DNA of 64,000 nucleotides. Origin: Kalmusia sp. IMI 367209. Lineage: Eukaryota > Ascomycota > Dothideomycetes > Pleosporales > Didymosphaeriaceae. Below are positions 36,293 to 48,182 of the stretch, piece after piece (positions within the stretch are counted from its first letter, which is position 1; each line of letters begins with the position of its first letter). The stretch is taken from contig JAPEUQ010000001.1 of assembly GCA_027946365.1 (NCBI GenBank), positions 3,472,001 to 3,536,000 of the forward strand, given 5' to 3'. The notes beneath the pieces are model-generated. The model saw only the letters and a list, made by a program, of their open reading frames with translations. It had not been told where the DNA came from and did no database searches. A program made the translations under genes and the position numbers.

Positions 36293-36739
36293 TCACTTGG
36301 TATCAGTCTTATCATCACCCCAACCTTTCCCCATCGCCCACTCCCAACCACCCCATCCCTCATGATCCATCGGACGCACACGGAACGGCTCGTTCTCCCT
36401 AGAAGATGGTGGATACCACGGCGGATCGTGCTGGTGCCAGGTCATTCCAATTCCTCCGATCGTGATACCATATCTAGCCCCGTTCTGCTGACTCGGAGAA
36501 AGCGGACGATCATCCTCTGGTCCAGGACTCGCCATGCCTTCGCGCCAGAGCTCTGATATTGTAGGTGAGACAGGGAGCTCGGGAACTGAGGTAGCGGAGG
36601 TGTCGTGCGTATAGTCCTCGAACATCGGGTTGCCTGCGAGAGCGGGATGTTGAGTCGGGCACTGTACCGGGTGCTGAGCCTGAGGTTGAACATAGTCTTG
36701 TTGCGGCTGGTAGAAACTAGTCTGCTGAGCTGTGGCTTG

Positions 36740-36781
<42 letters not shown>

Positions 36782-38983
36782 AGCGTACTGCTGTTGCTGA
36801 GCGGCGTAGAGGGCCTCAAGCGAGAAGGCTGGCATACTGCCCGGTACGAACAGTGGACCATGGGCAGTTTGCTGATATTGAGGCATCAGTTGGTACTGCT
36901 GTTGCTGAGCGGCAACTAGATCGGCGAGTGATTCATGGACGAATGGCTGACCAAATTGGCCTGACCCGACCTCAGCGCGATGGGCCTGTTCTTCCGCCAT
37001 CTGTTGCCTGGATAATTCTTGATCAGCAAGATGCTGTTCATGGGCCTGGGAGCCAGTGGTTTGCTTTTGAAGTGATGGGCGTTCCTGCACTGGTGTGGCC
37101 TGCTGAGCAGATTGTTGCTCTTGGCCTCCACGACGAACGACTATAGGAGTGAATGACTGAGCTGAACTGTGAACAAGTGGAGACTGGTGTTCGAAAGCCG
37201 CACCACCTCGGTGGGTCGGAGTGAGGTCTTGTAGCAAGCGCTGACGCAGAGCGTTCACTTGTTCCTCAATCTCAGCACGTTTCTCGGGAGCAATACCTTC
37301 GACCTGGGTATCCTCTCGGATTGGCGCAGTTGCAAGGACAGATTCCCGAGTCTCAGTCTCGGAAGCTGAGACCGAAAGGCTGGAGGATGTTGGTGCGATT
37401 GGATCTGCGCGACCACGCCTCTTGGGCTTGCTCTGGCGCACGATAGCTTCACCTAAATACTTGGGCAAGTCTTCTGAGATGCTGATATGTAATCTAGGTT
37501 GAGCTCGCGGTATACCCTGCCTGACCGCTTGGCGACGCTCATTATATAAGTCAACCCCAGAATGCGGATGACCGAACCGATGGGGGGAGTCTTCTGGAAA
37601 GACATCCGCCATTGAAGCCGTAGGTCCGTTGCTGAGCCTTTTCACACGTGGAGTGTACGAGGTTTTGCGCAAACCGCGGTGGTCCATAAGACCTTGACCT
37701 CCTTTGTCTTTTGTACTGTCGGAGGATCCGCCAGACATGTCTAACATTGCTCGTGGGGCTGCGGGCGGCCTAGTCGGCGTAGCGGACGAAGCCTCCATTG
37801 AGGGACGTGGAGGTGAAGCGGAACCTTCTGCGCTATAGAGACTTTCTGGACGTTCAGCTGCTGTGTGCTTTCCTTGTGGAAGGAGAAATGTAGATTCCCT
37901 TGGCTCAGGCGTGATGTCAGACGGATGGGGTAGAGCACGCTCGCGGTCAATGTCTCTCTCTGAGAGTAGGAACGGGCGTCCGATAGGACCTGTCAACTGC
38001 GCTTGGTCGATCGAAGTGTGGGAGTCGCGAATGGGAAATAGGGGCGCTTGAACAATTTCAGCCTCGCGAACAACAACTCGGGACTCTCGGGCGGCCTGTG
38101 ATTCAGGATAGGGCGCTACTGGGCGTCTTGGAGGATCTTCGTATAAATCCCAATTGTCTGAATCGGCGCGATTCTCCAACAGATTGCCAGGACGGTCCTC
38201 CAACGTGGTAACAGGCAGATTTGATGGCGGTTGAGAGGTCAGAATTGGGATAGTAGGAATTCCCCGTGACGTCTGTGCGAGGACCTCTTCTGCTCGTCGG
38301 CGAGTGGATTCCACGGAAGCTCGATATCGTTCTGGTGTGACGGTGAGTTGGGAGTCTTCAGACGACGCTGGTGATGTAGTGAGCCCTGACCAATGGCGCG
38401 CAAGTTCCCTAGCGGTGATGGGTTTGGATGCAGCTCGGCGTACAAGTTCGGAGTCGACGCCTGGATGATGGGAGCTTTCTTTGACAGGAGGTAGAGGAGC
38501 AGGTTGTTGGAGCGCCTCGGGAACGGGTCTAGCCTCTCCTTGTAAGGTACCAGGCGCGTTGGCTAGAGGACCTGCGGCAACTGGAGAAGAGCCCGAATCT
38601 TTGGTTTTGGGAAACACTAGCCTGAGTACCTTTGCACGAGACTTGGTATGAGTATTAGTGGGTCTTGCTAGTAGCCCATGAGGGCTTGCTGATGGTTGCA
38701 AATCGAGGGCCCGATGACCGAAGCTTTGGTTCCGTTGCACTCCTGGATAAATTGGCTGTGCTGGCAAAGGATCTTAATAGTGTCAATAAAATTCGTTTGT
38801 AGTTGCGCGTACGAACTTACGACGGATCACCGTTGCTGGTGCAACGGTAGGTGCTCCTGGCTGAGCAACGGTGGCAGGTGCTAATATTTGCGACGGACGG
38901 AATTCAGAGGCTTCAGGATTGAGCCTTGCTTTTCTTTTCGAACAGCGGCTCGCGGATGACTCCGAACGAGAGGGGGAACCCAT
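36293..38983 (-). CDS. Large disordered Gln-rich protein of unknown function
   Basis: Two exons: ATG 38983 in an ideal context (CCACCATGGG), exon 1 38983-38821, intron of 48 nt (GTAAGT..TTAAG), exon 2 38772-36293; 880 residues. Nearly the whole protein is low complexity: Pro/Ser-rich N-terminus with basic stretch (RCSKRKARL), charged middle (SERDIDRERALPHPSD), a basic patch (SKPKRRGRADP) that could serve as a nuclear signal, a coiled segment (KRAEIEEQVNALRQRLLQDL, about 560-580), and a Gln-rich part with an uninterrupted Gln run (encoded by 36737-36782). The C-terminus is conserved-looking and Trp-rich (GGIGMTWHQHDPPWYPP, GWGGWEWAMGKGWGDD). No known domain. A transcription or RNA-related role would fit the composition but is a guess. 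Confidence 0.8.
36737..36782 (-). repeat. CAG/CAA repeat encoding polyglutamine
   Basis: A TTG/CTG run on the plus strand encodes about fifteen consecutive Gln in the minus-strand gene. Such runs vary in length between strains. Confidence 0.9.
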
Positions 38984-39984
38984 GGTGGGCAACCTATATG
39001 CCTGTTAGTGGCCTGTTCCCGTTGGCGAGGAGGAGAAAAGGGACACGGGGGTGATCCCCATATATACCCTTCAACTCCAGCCGCTCGCTTCACCTGGGAA
39101 ACCAACGTACACTCTTCCTTCACTTCTCCCCAATTGTCCCGATGACGCAGTCACTATACACTGTTCAATGCCGAACATAGACCCTCTTTCACCGGATCAT
39201 GGCCCATGGCAAAGACATCAGGGGAAGCGCTCCCCCAGCGTATCAATCCGGCTTGACAGTCACTTATTGTGGACAAGCTGGTATGCAGATTAAGTGTACG
39301 GTTGTACCGTCACGATGTTACAATCGTCGTAGACGATGAGGACGGTCTTTAGGCTTGATCGAACAGTGTTTTTCCTTGTGGGTGAAAGAGTGAGAGGTAA
39401 GAGCCTTCGTGAGGGTAACTCGCGCGCTCCTATGGCGAGCGGAGATGCGCGACTGGCAGGATTATCGAGCCTGTGGGAGTGCACATGAACTCCAAAGACC
39501 CAACAAGAACTAGGCATCTCCAACTCTTGTTTAACGTCATGCTTAAGGCCGTGAATGTATTAGCAACAGCAACAGCAACAGCAGCAACAGAAGTGGTAGT
39601 AGCAGTGATAGTCGTAGTTCGTTTTATTGTTGTTGTCGTGCTGTCAACAGGAAGGCCTCTAGCTCTTAAAGTATCGCGTCCCAACATGCCTGGCTGGCCC
39701 ATCCAGGACGGTAGGCACGAATGTGGATCGCAGTTCCCCCATGGCTCGTAACCGCCAAACGCTCAACACCGGGCATCTCACCCACACCGCAGTATAAAGC
39801 AACCTTTTGCCTGCCCGTCTTCTGTCATCTAATCCGATGCCTATATCAGCCCAACATTCGTTTGACATCACTAGCTTATCATCTTACGAGGGGAGCCTCG
39901 CCGCACATCCCTAGGTTGAGTTTCCCAAATTGGGATTCGCTACCAACCTACCACGCACGCACTGTGACAGACAGCCCCGACAAC
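38984..39984. other. Divergent promoter region
   Basis: A 1 kb region between the Q-rich gene (-) and the next gene (+). It contains a GCAACA repeat (39563-39590). No gene supported. Confidence 0.5.
39563..39590 (+). repeat. GCAACA short tandem repeat
   Basis: Three to four copies of a GCAACA unit with one CAG variant, in non-coding DNA upstream of the 39985 gene. Confidence 0.8.
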
Positions 39985-41443
39985 ATGATCGCGTCTGATA
40001 ATAACCGCTCTACTACCAAGCAGATCCAACGTACGCGGAAATCAGCGCGTTATCGCCATTCCGAGCGTATGGCCCTCAAGTGCGGTCATCCGTTGCATCC
40101 TTCTATCTCGGCGCGCTCGCCTTACTGTCCAGCCTGCATTTTGTCGAGAGAGAGCTCCAGACTAGATGTAGCGCGCGAAAAGCTCGTGCTGAACGGCGGG
40201 TCAAAGCCTCATCCGGACTTGCGCGGTCAGGCCTGGCGTAACGCTCATCTATTATACCGTATCGCTATTCGACAGATGGAAAAGGTCAGAAGGAAGGACC
40301 AGCTACGCAGGGAGAGACAGCAGGAGTGGGTAAGTGAGGTCTATTACCAGAGTCCGCTCGGCGTACGCTTAGCACGCAGCCAATTCTCGAAAGAGCATCG
40401 CGCATGCAGTCATCTAGCTCTTTCAAGATACTCTGCTAACATTAACTCTCAAATCACAGGATAAGGCACACAAGCAGGCCGACCTCGCAAACAATGATGA
40501 AGGTTGGGGCTCGGAGCCTAGTACAACCTGTCCTGTATGCGTGGCAGAAGCAAACGGATCATTGAGCATAGAGCTTGAAGAATACTGGACCGTAAATGAC
40601 CGCGAGATTGCCTGGTGGGAGAGAACAAACATGGTTGGCCTTAGTCACGAGCCATCAACACCACCGCGACCACGGCATCTCTACCGCCCCGAGAAGCCAG
40701 TCGCAACCAAGGGATCGCCTTCCATGCGAGAGACCATCCGCCAGCACCGCACCGCTCTTGCAACCGCTGAAGCGGAACATCAGCAATTTCGGGCCCGTTG
40801 GAAGACTGAGATAGCTCTACGCGAAAAACATAGACTAACCCGAGATTTCATCCTCCCGGAAAATTTCTGGAACGAACCCATCTCCGACATCATGACACGG
40901 CGTAACTATCGACAGATTCAGGACTACAATCGTATGAGTGAGCGTCGAGCTAGAGGAAATACACCGCGACCTCTTCCGCCTCGAAGTTCGTTGTCAATTT
41001 ACGAAAGCGCGGAAGACGTTGAAGTTGATCAAGACGTTCAAGCGAAGGATGAGAAAGAGAGAATGCAGAGTAAAGCGAGGAAGATTGGAGCCACTGTGGG
41101 CTATCTGTACTTTGTTGGGAAGTCAAATATGCTCGAAGACTGGAAGGAAGATTTTCTCAGAAGCGACCATACCTTGGTGAACAGACACTGGGAACTGCCC
41201 ATACGCCCGCCATCCGAGAGGGACGTAGTGCAGAGCGCTGAGTCAACGGATTCATCCCATTCTGCTGATTCTGGAGATAGTATGAGCACGGATGAGCTTA
41301 TGGCCGCGTTCTTGGAGCCTGAGATGATGAGGGGTGAGCCCACTGAGCCGATGGAGGTAGAGGAGCAGTTTTCAGGAGATGAATTAGCTAGCATCGAGGA
41401 ATTTCCCGAGGCTATGGCTGTAGATGATGACGAGAAACTCTAG
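39985..41443 (+). CDS. Hypothetical Cys-containing acidic-tail protein
   Basis: Two exons: 39985-40329 and 40460-41443, with a 130-nt intron (GTAAGT donor, CACAG acceptor, phase 0); 442 residues. The N-terminus is basic (TKQIQRTRKSARYRHSER), followed by a possible zinc knuckle CGHPLHPSISARSPYCPAC and, after the intron, a second CPVC pair. The middle is helical and charged (MRETIRQHRTALATAEAEHQQFRARW). The last 90 residues are strongly acidic and Ser-rich (SADSGDSMSTDELMAAF, EQFSGDELASIEEFPEAM). No recognised family. The basic-head, Cys-pair, acidic-tail layout suggests a nuclear protein, but this is inference. Codon use and the phase-0 intron support a real gene. Confidence 0.75.
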
Positions 41444-41792
41444 GAGAGACTCCTTGGAGTCATATGTTTGCAATGAACACGTCAACTTCATGATTGCGGA
41501 CCCACGAACATACTCAGTCGGCGAATAGTAGTAATTGTTCTTCAATAGATTGTGGAATGTACCCAAGAGTATAAAGCATAGTCGAATATTGGGTGTTAGA
41601 TTGCAAAGATATGCCATTTGTCTTGTACAAAGTGCAAGCACATTGGGAGGAGGTTGGAGGTTGGAGTGAGGCGTGAATGATGCACGCTTCCGCGCGGCTA
41701 CAGTGCCGAAGAAACCCCGGCGCATCCACATCATCGTCCAACTTTTCGACCTTCAACACATCACACTCTCTCCGCCCCAAACCCTACTCACA
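41444..41792. other. Short intergenic region
   Basis: A 349-bp stretch with the 3' UTR of the upstream gene and the promoter of the cyclophilin gene. No gene. Confidence 0.5.
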
Positions 41793-43472
41793 ATGGGCAA
41801 AGGAACAGATAAACTCTACATCACTCACTCAGAGTGGTCGTCCACTGACTCCTTCGCCCCATCCCGCGGCGCTAACCCCAACGCTGCCTCTTCATCTGGC
41901 CTCTCCTCCAACTTTAAACGTCTCCCCTACAACTACTGCGCCGTCTCACTCCAACCATTTACCGACCCCGTGTGTACGCCCTCAGGAACTATCTTCGATC
42001 TCACGCACATACTCACTTGGCTCACCAAACACCCGGACACGAGCCCCATCGACGGCGGGCCGCTCAAGCGCGCGGACCTTATCACATTGAATTTTACGAA
42101 GAATGAGGATGGGGAATATGTAGATCCGGTCACATACAAAGTTTTCACGGATAATACGCATATTGTGGCGTTAAGAGGTAGCGGCAATGTCTTTGCGTGG
42201 GATACGGTCGAGAGGCTGAATATTAAGGCGAAAAACTGGAGAGATTTGGTCAGCGATGAGGAGTTCACGCGGAAAGATATCATCACGCTGCAGGATCCCC
42301 AAAACGTCGAGTCGCGGGATTTTGGACGTTATAAGCATATCAAGGATGGCGAAACGGTGGTGCCAGGTTCAGAAAGCGGAGTAAACACAGAGGCACTAGG
42401 CAACGCAGCGAAGATACTCAAGGCGAAAGAAGCAGTCGCAAAAGCGCGCGCAGACAGGCTTGCGAAAGCTCAAGGCAAAGCCACTGCCAAAACCGCCCTC
42501 GTATCCACACAGAATAATAGCAACACAACAAAGGTTTCCACACAAGCTACAAAACCTGCTTACAACGCGGCTGTCTACACGTCCGGCAAAGCCGCCGCCT
42601 CCTTTACATCCACCGGCATGACGCCGCACACCTCAGGCGAGCGTGCCCTCCTGTCGGACGAAGACTACATGCTCAAGCCCAAGCGCATCAAGAATAAAGG
42701 CTACGCCCGCCTCTCCACCTCCCTCGGCGACCTCAACCTCGAGCTCCTACCCGAACACGCACCTCGCGCAGTCTGGAACTTCGTGCAGCTCGCGAAGAAA
42801 GGGTATTACCGCAATACCATCTTCCACCGCAACATCAAGGGCTTCATGGTCCAGGGCGGTGATCCGACGGGTACAGGACGAGGTGGTCAGAGCATATGGG
42901 GGAAGCCGTTCAACGATGAGTTTGAGGGGCCGGAACGGCACAATGCGAGGGGTGTACTAAGCATGGCGAATAAAGGGAAGAACACAAATACGAGCCAATT
43001 TTTCATCACGTACCGCGCGGTGCCGCATCTCGATCGCAAGCACACAATTTTCGCGCGCGTGGTCGGCGGGTTGGACACGACGCTTAAGGCTATGGAGTTG
43101 GCCGAGACAGGCGAGAAGGACAGGCCAGTGGAGGATATGGAGATTTTAGACATTGTGGTTTTTGTGGATCCATTTGAAGAGTGGGCGAAGGAGAGGAAGG
43201 AGAAGGAAGCAAAGGAGGTGGAGGACGAAGAGGTCAGAAGACAGGGAGGAACCGCGGATGATCGGACGACGTGGACGGGGAAGAGGATCAGGGCTGATGG
43301 GAAGGTCGATCAAAGTAGTGGAGAGGCTTTAGGTGTGGGAAAATATCTCAAAGCTGCACAGCAGGAGGCTGCGCAAGAGGATGAAATTGTAGGGTTTGTA
43401 GATGAGGAGGAAGTCATGCCCGCGAAGAAGAAAGCTAGGATGGGTGGATTTGGCAATTTCGATGCGTGGTAA
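41793..43472 (+). CDS. cyp8: U-box cyclophilin, PPIL2/Cyp8 type (peptidyl-prolyl isomerase-like 2)
   Basis: Single exon, ATG 41793, 559 residues. N-terminal half: a modified U-box (RLPYNYCAVSLQPFTDPVC, then IFDLTHILTWL) as in PPIL2, followed by a second U-box-like part (VDPVTYKVFTDNTHIVAL). A Lys/Ala-rich linker (about 205-285) leads to the cyclophilin domain (about 310-465): YARLSTSLGDLNLELLPEHA, FHRNIKGFMVQGGDPTGTG, FNDEF, ANKGKNTNTSQFFIT and HLDRKHTIFARVVGG. The catalytic Arg of FHR is kept, but the usual Trp of WLDGKH is His, as often seen in this subfamily, so cyclosporin binding should be weak. The C-terminus is charged (KERKEKEAKEVEDEE). Human PPIL2 associates with the spliceosome and acts as a ubiquitin ligase; the nucleus is the likely site. 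Confidence 0.95.
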   Translation: MGKGTDKLYITHSEWSSTDSFAPSRGANPNAASSSGLSSNFKRLPYNYCAVSLQPFTDPVCTPSGTIFDLTHILTWLTKHPDTSPIDGGPLKRADLITLNFTKNEDGEYVDPVTYKVFTDNTHIVALRGSGNVFAWDTVERLNIKAKNWRDLVSDEEFTRKDIITLQDPQNVESRDFGRYKHIKDGETVVPGSESGVNTEALGNAAKILKAKEAVAKARADRLAKAQGKATAKTALVSTQNNSNTTKVSTQATKPAYNAAVYTSGKAAASFTSTGMTPHTSGERALLSDEDYMLKPKRIKNKGYARLSTSLGDLNLELLPEHAPRAVWNFVQLAKKGYYRNTIFHRNIKGFMVQGGDPTGTGRGGQSIWGKPFNDEFEGPERHNARGVLSMANKGKNTNTSQFFITYRAVPHLDRKHTIFARVVGGLDTTLKAMELAETGEKDRPVEDMEILDIVVFVDPFEEWAKERKEKEAKEVEDEEVRRQGGTADDRTTWTGKRIRADGKVDQSSGEALGVGKYLKAAQQEAAQEDEIVGFVDEEEVMPAKKKARMGGFGNFDAW

Positions 43473-44058
43473 GCCTCGTGAGTGCCAGCAGATTGGAAAA
43501 GGGAAATTGTAGTTATAAGATTTTGATACCCACTATTAGCGTTTAGCTATTTTACGAAGTTCACTACATTCTGCTTATAGTAGAGGAGCTGACCAATCAC
43601 CATCCAAGGAGCACCGCATCAGTCCTACCAGCTTACCCAAGGGGATGACCCGCAATTCGAGTCAAGATCTACACTACAATCGTAAATAAGACTCTGGACA
43701 TGAGCTTAAGACCGGACCGGAGGTGCGGCGTAGTTTTTTTTGGGAGTATGTGTACGCGATACTCGATTAGGTCGCCTTACGCTTGACGAAAGGAGCACCG
43801 GAGTTCTTAGCGCGAAAGGTGTGGGGACTTTAGATGTGTTCTTGTATAGCAAAGTGGCTAGCCACAAGAGTAGGGAGGTATATAAGACATGACGAAGTGA
43901 TGTTCAGAACAGAACCGAAGTATAAAACTCGTTGTATACTTTCCATCAGCGTACCTGATTCTTTTTTAAATCCTAATCCTGAACCTGATACCCATCTTCC
44001 CATCTTCTCTCGTATATTACGACCTCATACCAAATACAGCTTTCACAGCTACTAGACT
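43473..44058. other. Intergenic region with promoter
   Basis: Contains the 3' UTR of the cyclophilin gene and the promoter of the second alcohol dehydrogenase. No gene. Confidence 0.5.
43921..43927 (+). promoter_or_regulatory. TATA box candidate of the second alcohol dehydrogenase gene
   Basis: TATAAAA lies 138 bp before the ATG at 44059 and is followed by a pyrimidine-rich leader, a normal fungal arrangement. Confidence 0.45.
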
Positions 44059-45369
44059 ATGGCTCCAGAGATCCCACAAACTTGCCGTGCTGTCGTCATC
44101 GATGCTCCTGGTGCACCTTGGACTCTCAAATCCATTCCCACCCCGCAGGCCCAGCAAGGTGAGGTCTTGATCAAAGTACTCGCTTGTGGAGTATGCCACT
44201 CGGACTCATTCCTACAGCAGGGTGCTTTTGGTGACGGGTATGTCTTCCTTTCCCTTACTCATACTCATGACTCCCCTGCCCCTCTTCCTTACCCATTCCT
44301 TCTCCACTCCACTTTCTCCAACATTTTACCGAAGGTAGGATCAAAGAACACTGATGGTCTCAGGGCCTCCTTCCCTCGCATCCCCGGACATGAAATAATC
44401 GGGAACATCGTCGCCCTTGGTCCCGGCGAGACAAGGTGGAAAGTAGGACAGAAGGTCGGAGGTGGGTGGCATGGAGCTCACGACGGAACCTGCAAAGGCT
44501 GCAACAAAGGACTGTACCAAATGTGCGAAAGCAGGCTCGTCAATGGTGTGAGCAGAGATGGCGGCTGTAAGTTCTCCCCTCCTCTTTTCTCTTTCCGAAC
44601 CTGAATATTACGAAAATGAGGAAATTATGCACAGGGCTAATAGATCACAGATGCAGAGTACTGCACTCTCCGCAGCGAAGCCGTCATCCGCCTCCCCGAC
44701 GACGCCGATCCCGCCGCCTACGCCCCTATCCTCTGCGCCGGCGTCGCTGTCTTCAACGGCATCCGCCAGATGAACCCTACCTCGGGCTCTGTGGTCGCTG
44801 TCCAGGGTATCGGCGGCCTCGGACATCTCGCTATACAGTACGCACGCCGCATGGGCTTCCGCACCGTCGCGCTATCCACGTCCAGCAACAAGAAAGAATT
44901 CGCTGAGCAGCTCGGTGCAACAGATTTTGTGGATACGAGTAAAGAAGATGCGGCAACTGCGCTGCAGAGGATGGGTGGCGCGAGTCTTATTGTAGTTACG
45001 GCGCCGAATGCGAGTGTTATGAGCGGGCTAGTAGGAGGCTTAGGCATTCTGGGGAAGTTGTTGATACTAGCACGTGAGTGTAGTTCCCTTATGTCGTGTT
45101 ATATGAATGACTTCAGGGGGGCTGGTGCTGATGAAGTCATAGCCGTCGGCGACGTCCCGATCAATACGGGTGTGTTGCTAGGTATTGGAGGCTCTGTGCA
45201 TGTTTGGCCTGCTGGCCATGCGTTGGATACAGAGGAGGCGATTGAGTTTGCTCAACGACAAGGAGTCAAGTGTTTGGTGGAAAAGTTTCCGCTTGAAAGG
45301 ACGGCAGAGGCGGTCAAGCGTGTAACCGATAATTCTGTAAGGTTTAGGGGTGTGATTGTGATGGAATGA
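44059..45369 (+). CDS. Zinc-type alcohol dehydrogenase
   Basis: Four exons: 44059-44237, 44364-44566, 44651-45073 and 45143-45369; 343 residues. All joins keep phase and restore motifs: GDG-ASFPRIPGHEI, RDGG-YAEYCTLRSEA, and LLILA-PVGDVPINTG. The last intron is 69 nt (GTGAGT, TGCTGAT branch, CATAG) with no in-frame stop, so it can be overlooked. Catalytic zinc ligands are Cys46 (GVCHSD), His69-Glu70 and the Cys in ILCAG. The nucleotide motif is GIGGLGHLAIQ. In the structural zinc lobe the first Cys is replaced by Asp (HDGTCKGC...MC), so this zinc may be bound differently or be absent. It belongs to the CAD/ADH group that reduces or oxidises aromatic and aliphatic aldehydes and alcohols with NAD(P). 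Substrate not determined. Confidence 0.9.
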
Positions 45370-48182
45370 ATGTGTGGAGGAGCGTTGTAGTATTTCCATT
45401 ATGGCAGGACGTGGGCGAGGGTGGACATATCATAAGTAGAAAGGAAGCAAACAATCGTGTAGGTCGATTGAAAGACGAAATGAATGTAGACAAGACGTTC
45501 AGTTACATCAAAGGATTTTTCACATACTTCGTCAGATGTTGAAAGATGCTCAGAGCCTTGATGCACACATGAGACAAAGACTCTACCCACCACAACCCCT
45601 TCACTGTAGATCTGACTATTCAGCATGGTAGAGTTCCCAGTGTAAACGAGAAGATTATGTTGGTGAGGCTTACTTCAGCATATAATCTAGAATCTAGACG
45701 TTTGGTTGACATTGGTGGAATAGATACATAACACGAACGAACTACAGTGATACATCTTGGAACTGCAGTAAGACACACTCTGCTCCCAGCGTTGGCTTGT
45801 CAACCCTACAAGGACTGACCAATATCATGATGTGTCTCGACACTGTATATTAGTTTCTTCCTCGAAACTTCTCACGGAGAAGGCAATCGATGAAAAAAAA
45901 AATGGGATCCGTCATTGCCATCGTCAGTTAGAGCCGATACCCCAACTAAACTTTGACATAGGAATAGCATCACCATGTCCTAGTTACAAATCTATGATTT
46001 GACTAGAACAGCGGGCGCACTAACGGCACATTGCGCGATCAGTGATAGTTGACTATCGATACGCAAGGTGGAGGGGGAGAAAAGCTCTCCTCACGCGCAG
46101 GATTGGCGTCTACAGCTCGCATCGAAGGCGTCGCAGTCTTAGATAAGATAGTCCACCTGGTCCGATGTCGAGTCCCCTACGCTCGACCAGTATGCTCAGG
46201 TGCGGGCACCGCGAGCAAGTCGTTCGTTCGGATGCGTGATGAGGGAGCTCGCGTCCTGGCTGGTATCCGCCAGCTGGCAACAACAGACTTGGCCAGTGGG
46301 AATGCTGCACCTACACTTGTAGAGCGCGTCGCCTCCCAGGAGACCTGGAAGTTAGGTCGAGCTACTCATAACAAGAGAGGATCCATGCAGACCTGGTCAC
46401 TGGTCGCAAGGACTGGTGTTGAACGTGAAGCGCTGCGTGGATGGCGGCCTTGCTCGTAGCTTGCCGAGACGAAATAAACAGTAGTCAATCTGGGGTGTAT
46501 TCACTCAAAGACGACACTGAATATCCCGTCATGAACCAGTCCAACTGATCAGAGGATCTTTGGGTACGAATAACAGTCGAAGTCACTGCGACGCACGAAA
46601 AGATGCAACCGAAAATCTCGTCAACAAGCTTGGAAGCCTTGCCCGTCGTTTGAAGTCAAAGCCCGCAAGCGATGACCTATGCCCAAACCGGCAACGCAAC
46701 ACGGCTTGTGGTAAGTAGGAAAGTGTAAAAAGATAACTGAAAGCTGAGGCATTGAAACTCTGTACGAAGTAAAGTGAGGGAAAGAAGAAGTGGAAGACGC
46801 GCGAGGCGGCGGGGGATATAAGGGCAAGCGTGTGAGGACCGTGCGCGCCAAGCGAGCCATAAACGGCTAGCTCGTCACGTGAGTGATACTATGACTCTAA
46901 TGCTTAGGTGGCTGGAGGTGTCATCGCATGGTGACTAACGGCGCGAAAAGCAGCTGTGGTGAAGTGAGGTCCACTGGTGAAAATGAATGAATACCCACAC
47001 TATAGCGAAGCTCTCGATAGGTATCTACAGAATACGCTTCTACGTGACACGTGCCGTTAGCACGCCAATCCGGCGCCACAAGGATGCAAATCGTGAATAC
47101 TTTTAAAAATGATATACATAAGCAACAGTAGAATGCACCACTGCTTGTGTGACAGTATCACTATTGTAATGCCGAAAATTTGCGATGTCAATGACAATCT
47201 TCTGGCCGCAAACTGCCTGCGCTTCAGCAAGTTCGTAATTATCTCAAGATAACACATCTACCATATCGACTTACGGCACTGCTATGAATAAACCGTAGCT
47301 ATTATCACCTTGAGGGCGATGTGGTAATTGCCGAAGAGGTATTATAGACAATGTACGTGAGTTATGAGAAACTGCCACGAGGGGAGCTAGAAGATGAACG
47401 GTATGGTACAAATGATAACAAAGCGCCTTCAGGCAGATCTTTTAAGAGTAGAACTGCGCTGGAAAATCCTAAGTCCGAATATAAAAACGCGCACTGTCCT
47501 TTATCGAAGCATAGATGCGTGTCATCCTTGGACCATGTATGAGGTCGTACCACACCTGCTTACAGAGCTAATATAGGGTTTTCCCTCTTTCACGACTGCT
47601 GGACTTTAGCAGCCTATCAGAGCTAGATATAATTTCATTGCTCTCGTAGCATAGTCTTTTCTAAGGCCACTGATTCATGTAGCTGCGTCGATAGACCAAA
47701 AGAAAAACCAGAGGCACATTATGAGGTAATTAGTTCAGAATCTGTCATAGAAAATAAAGACACAATTAAGCTCAATATATGGAGCTATAAAGATTTCTCA
47801 ATGTGAAGGCCTAGACATGGGACCTATCTATCTCTAGCGCAATCTTTATAAATCAGCATGATCTTACTTCGGAATCGCTGCCACCGTGTGCGTTCCTGTT
47901 CCCCTCAAGTGTAGATACGCAAAGTTTGGCATCATTCGCCATGTGCAATGGAAGTAATAGCGATCTCTTTTACAGTTATAGCCCATATATCTTCCATTCA
48001 GTACCACATCTCAATATCAGTATCATACATTCATAATAGTCTTAATCGAACTATTTTACCTTTATGCGATGTCATAAACCTTTAAAGTGATAAAAAATCT
48101 CGTTTCACTTGTTCATTTTTCTCCCCAAGCTGATTCACAATCATTCCCTCTCACGCAAGCCCAGCGATGAGTGATGTTTGCC
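45370..48182. other. Gene-poor region
   Basis: About 2.8 kb without a supported gene. A plus-strand frame (46049-46459) begins only at TTG and has no family signal. An A-run is near 45892-45901. Sequence after 47 kb is AT-leaning. Confidence 0.5.

Noticed and set aside
39721..39984. Upstream in-frame extension of the 39985 gene
   Set aside because: It begins at ATG 39721, but the added residues look like translated leader. The ATG at 39985 starts the basic, coding-like part.
41673..41792. Upstream extension of the cyclophilin gene
   Set aside because: The MGKGTDKLYITHSEW start at 41793 is the family start, and the 40 residues before it have no similarity.
46049..46459. 136-codon open frame on the plus strand
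   Set aside because: Begins only at TTG, has no ATG in the early part, and shows no family signal or splice context.
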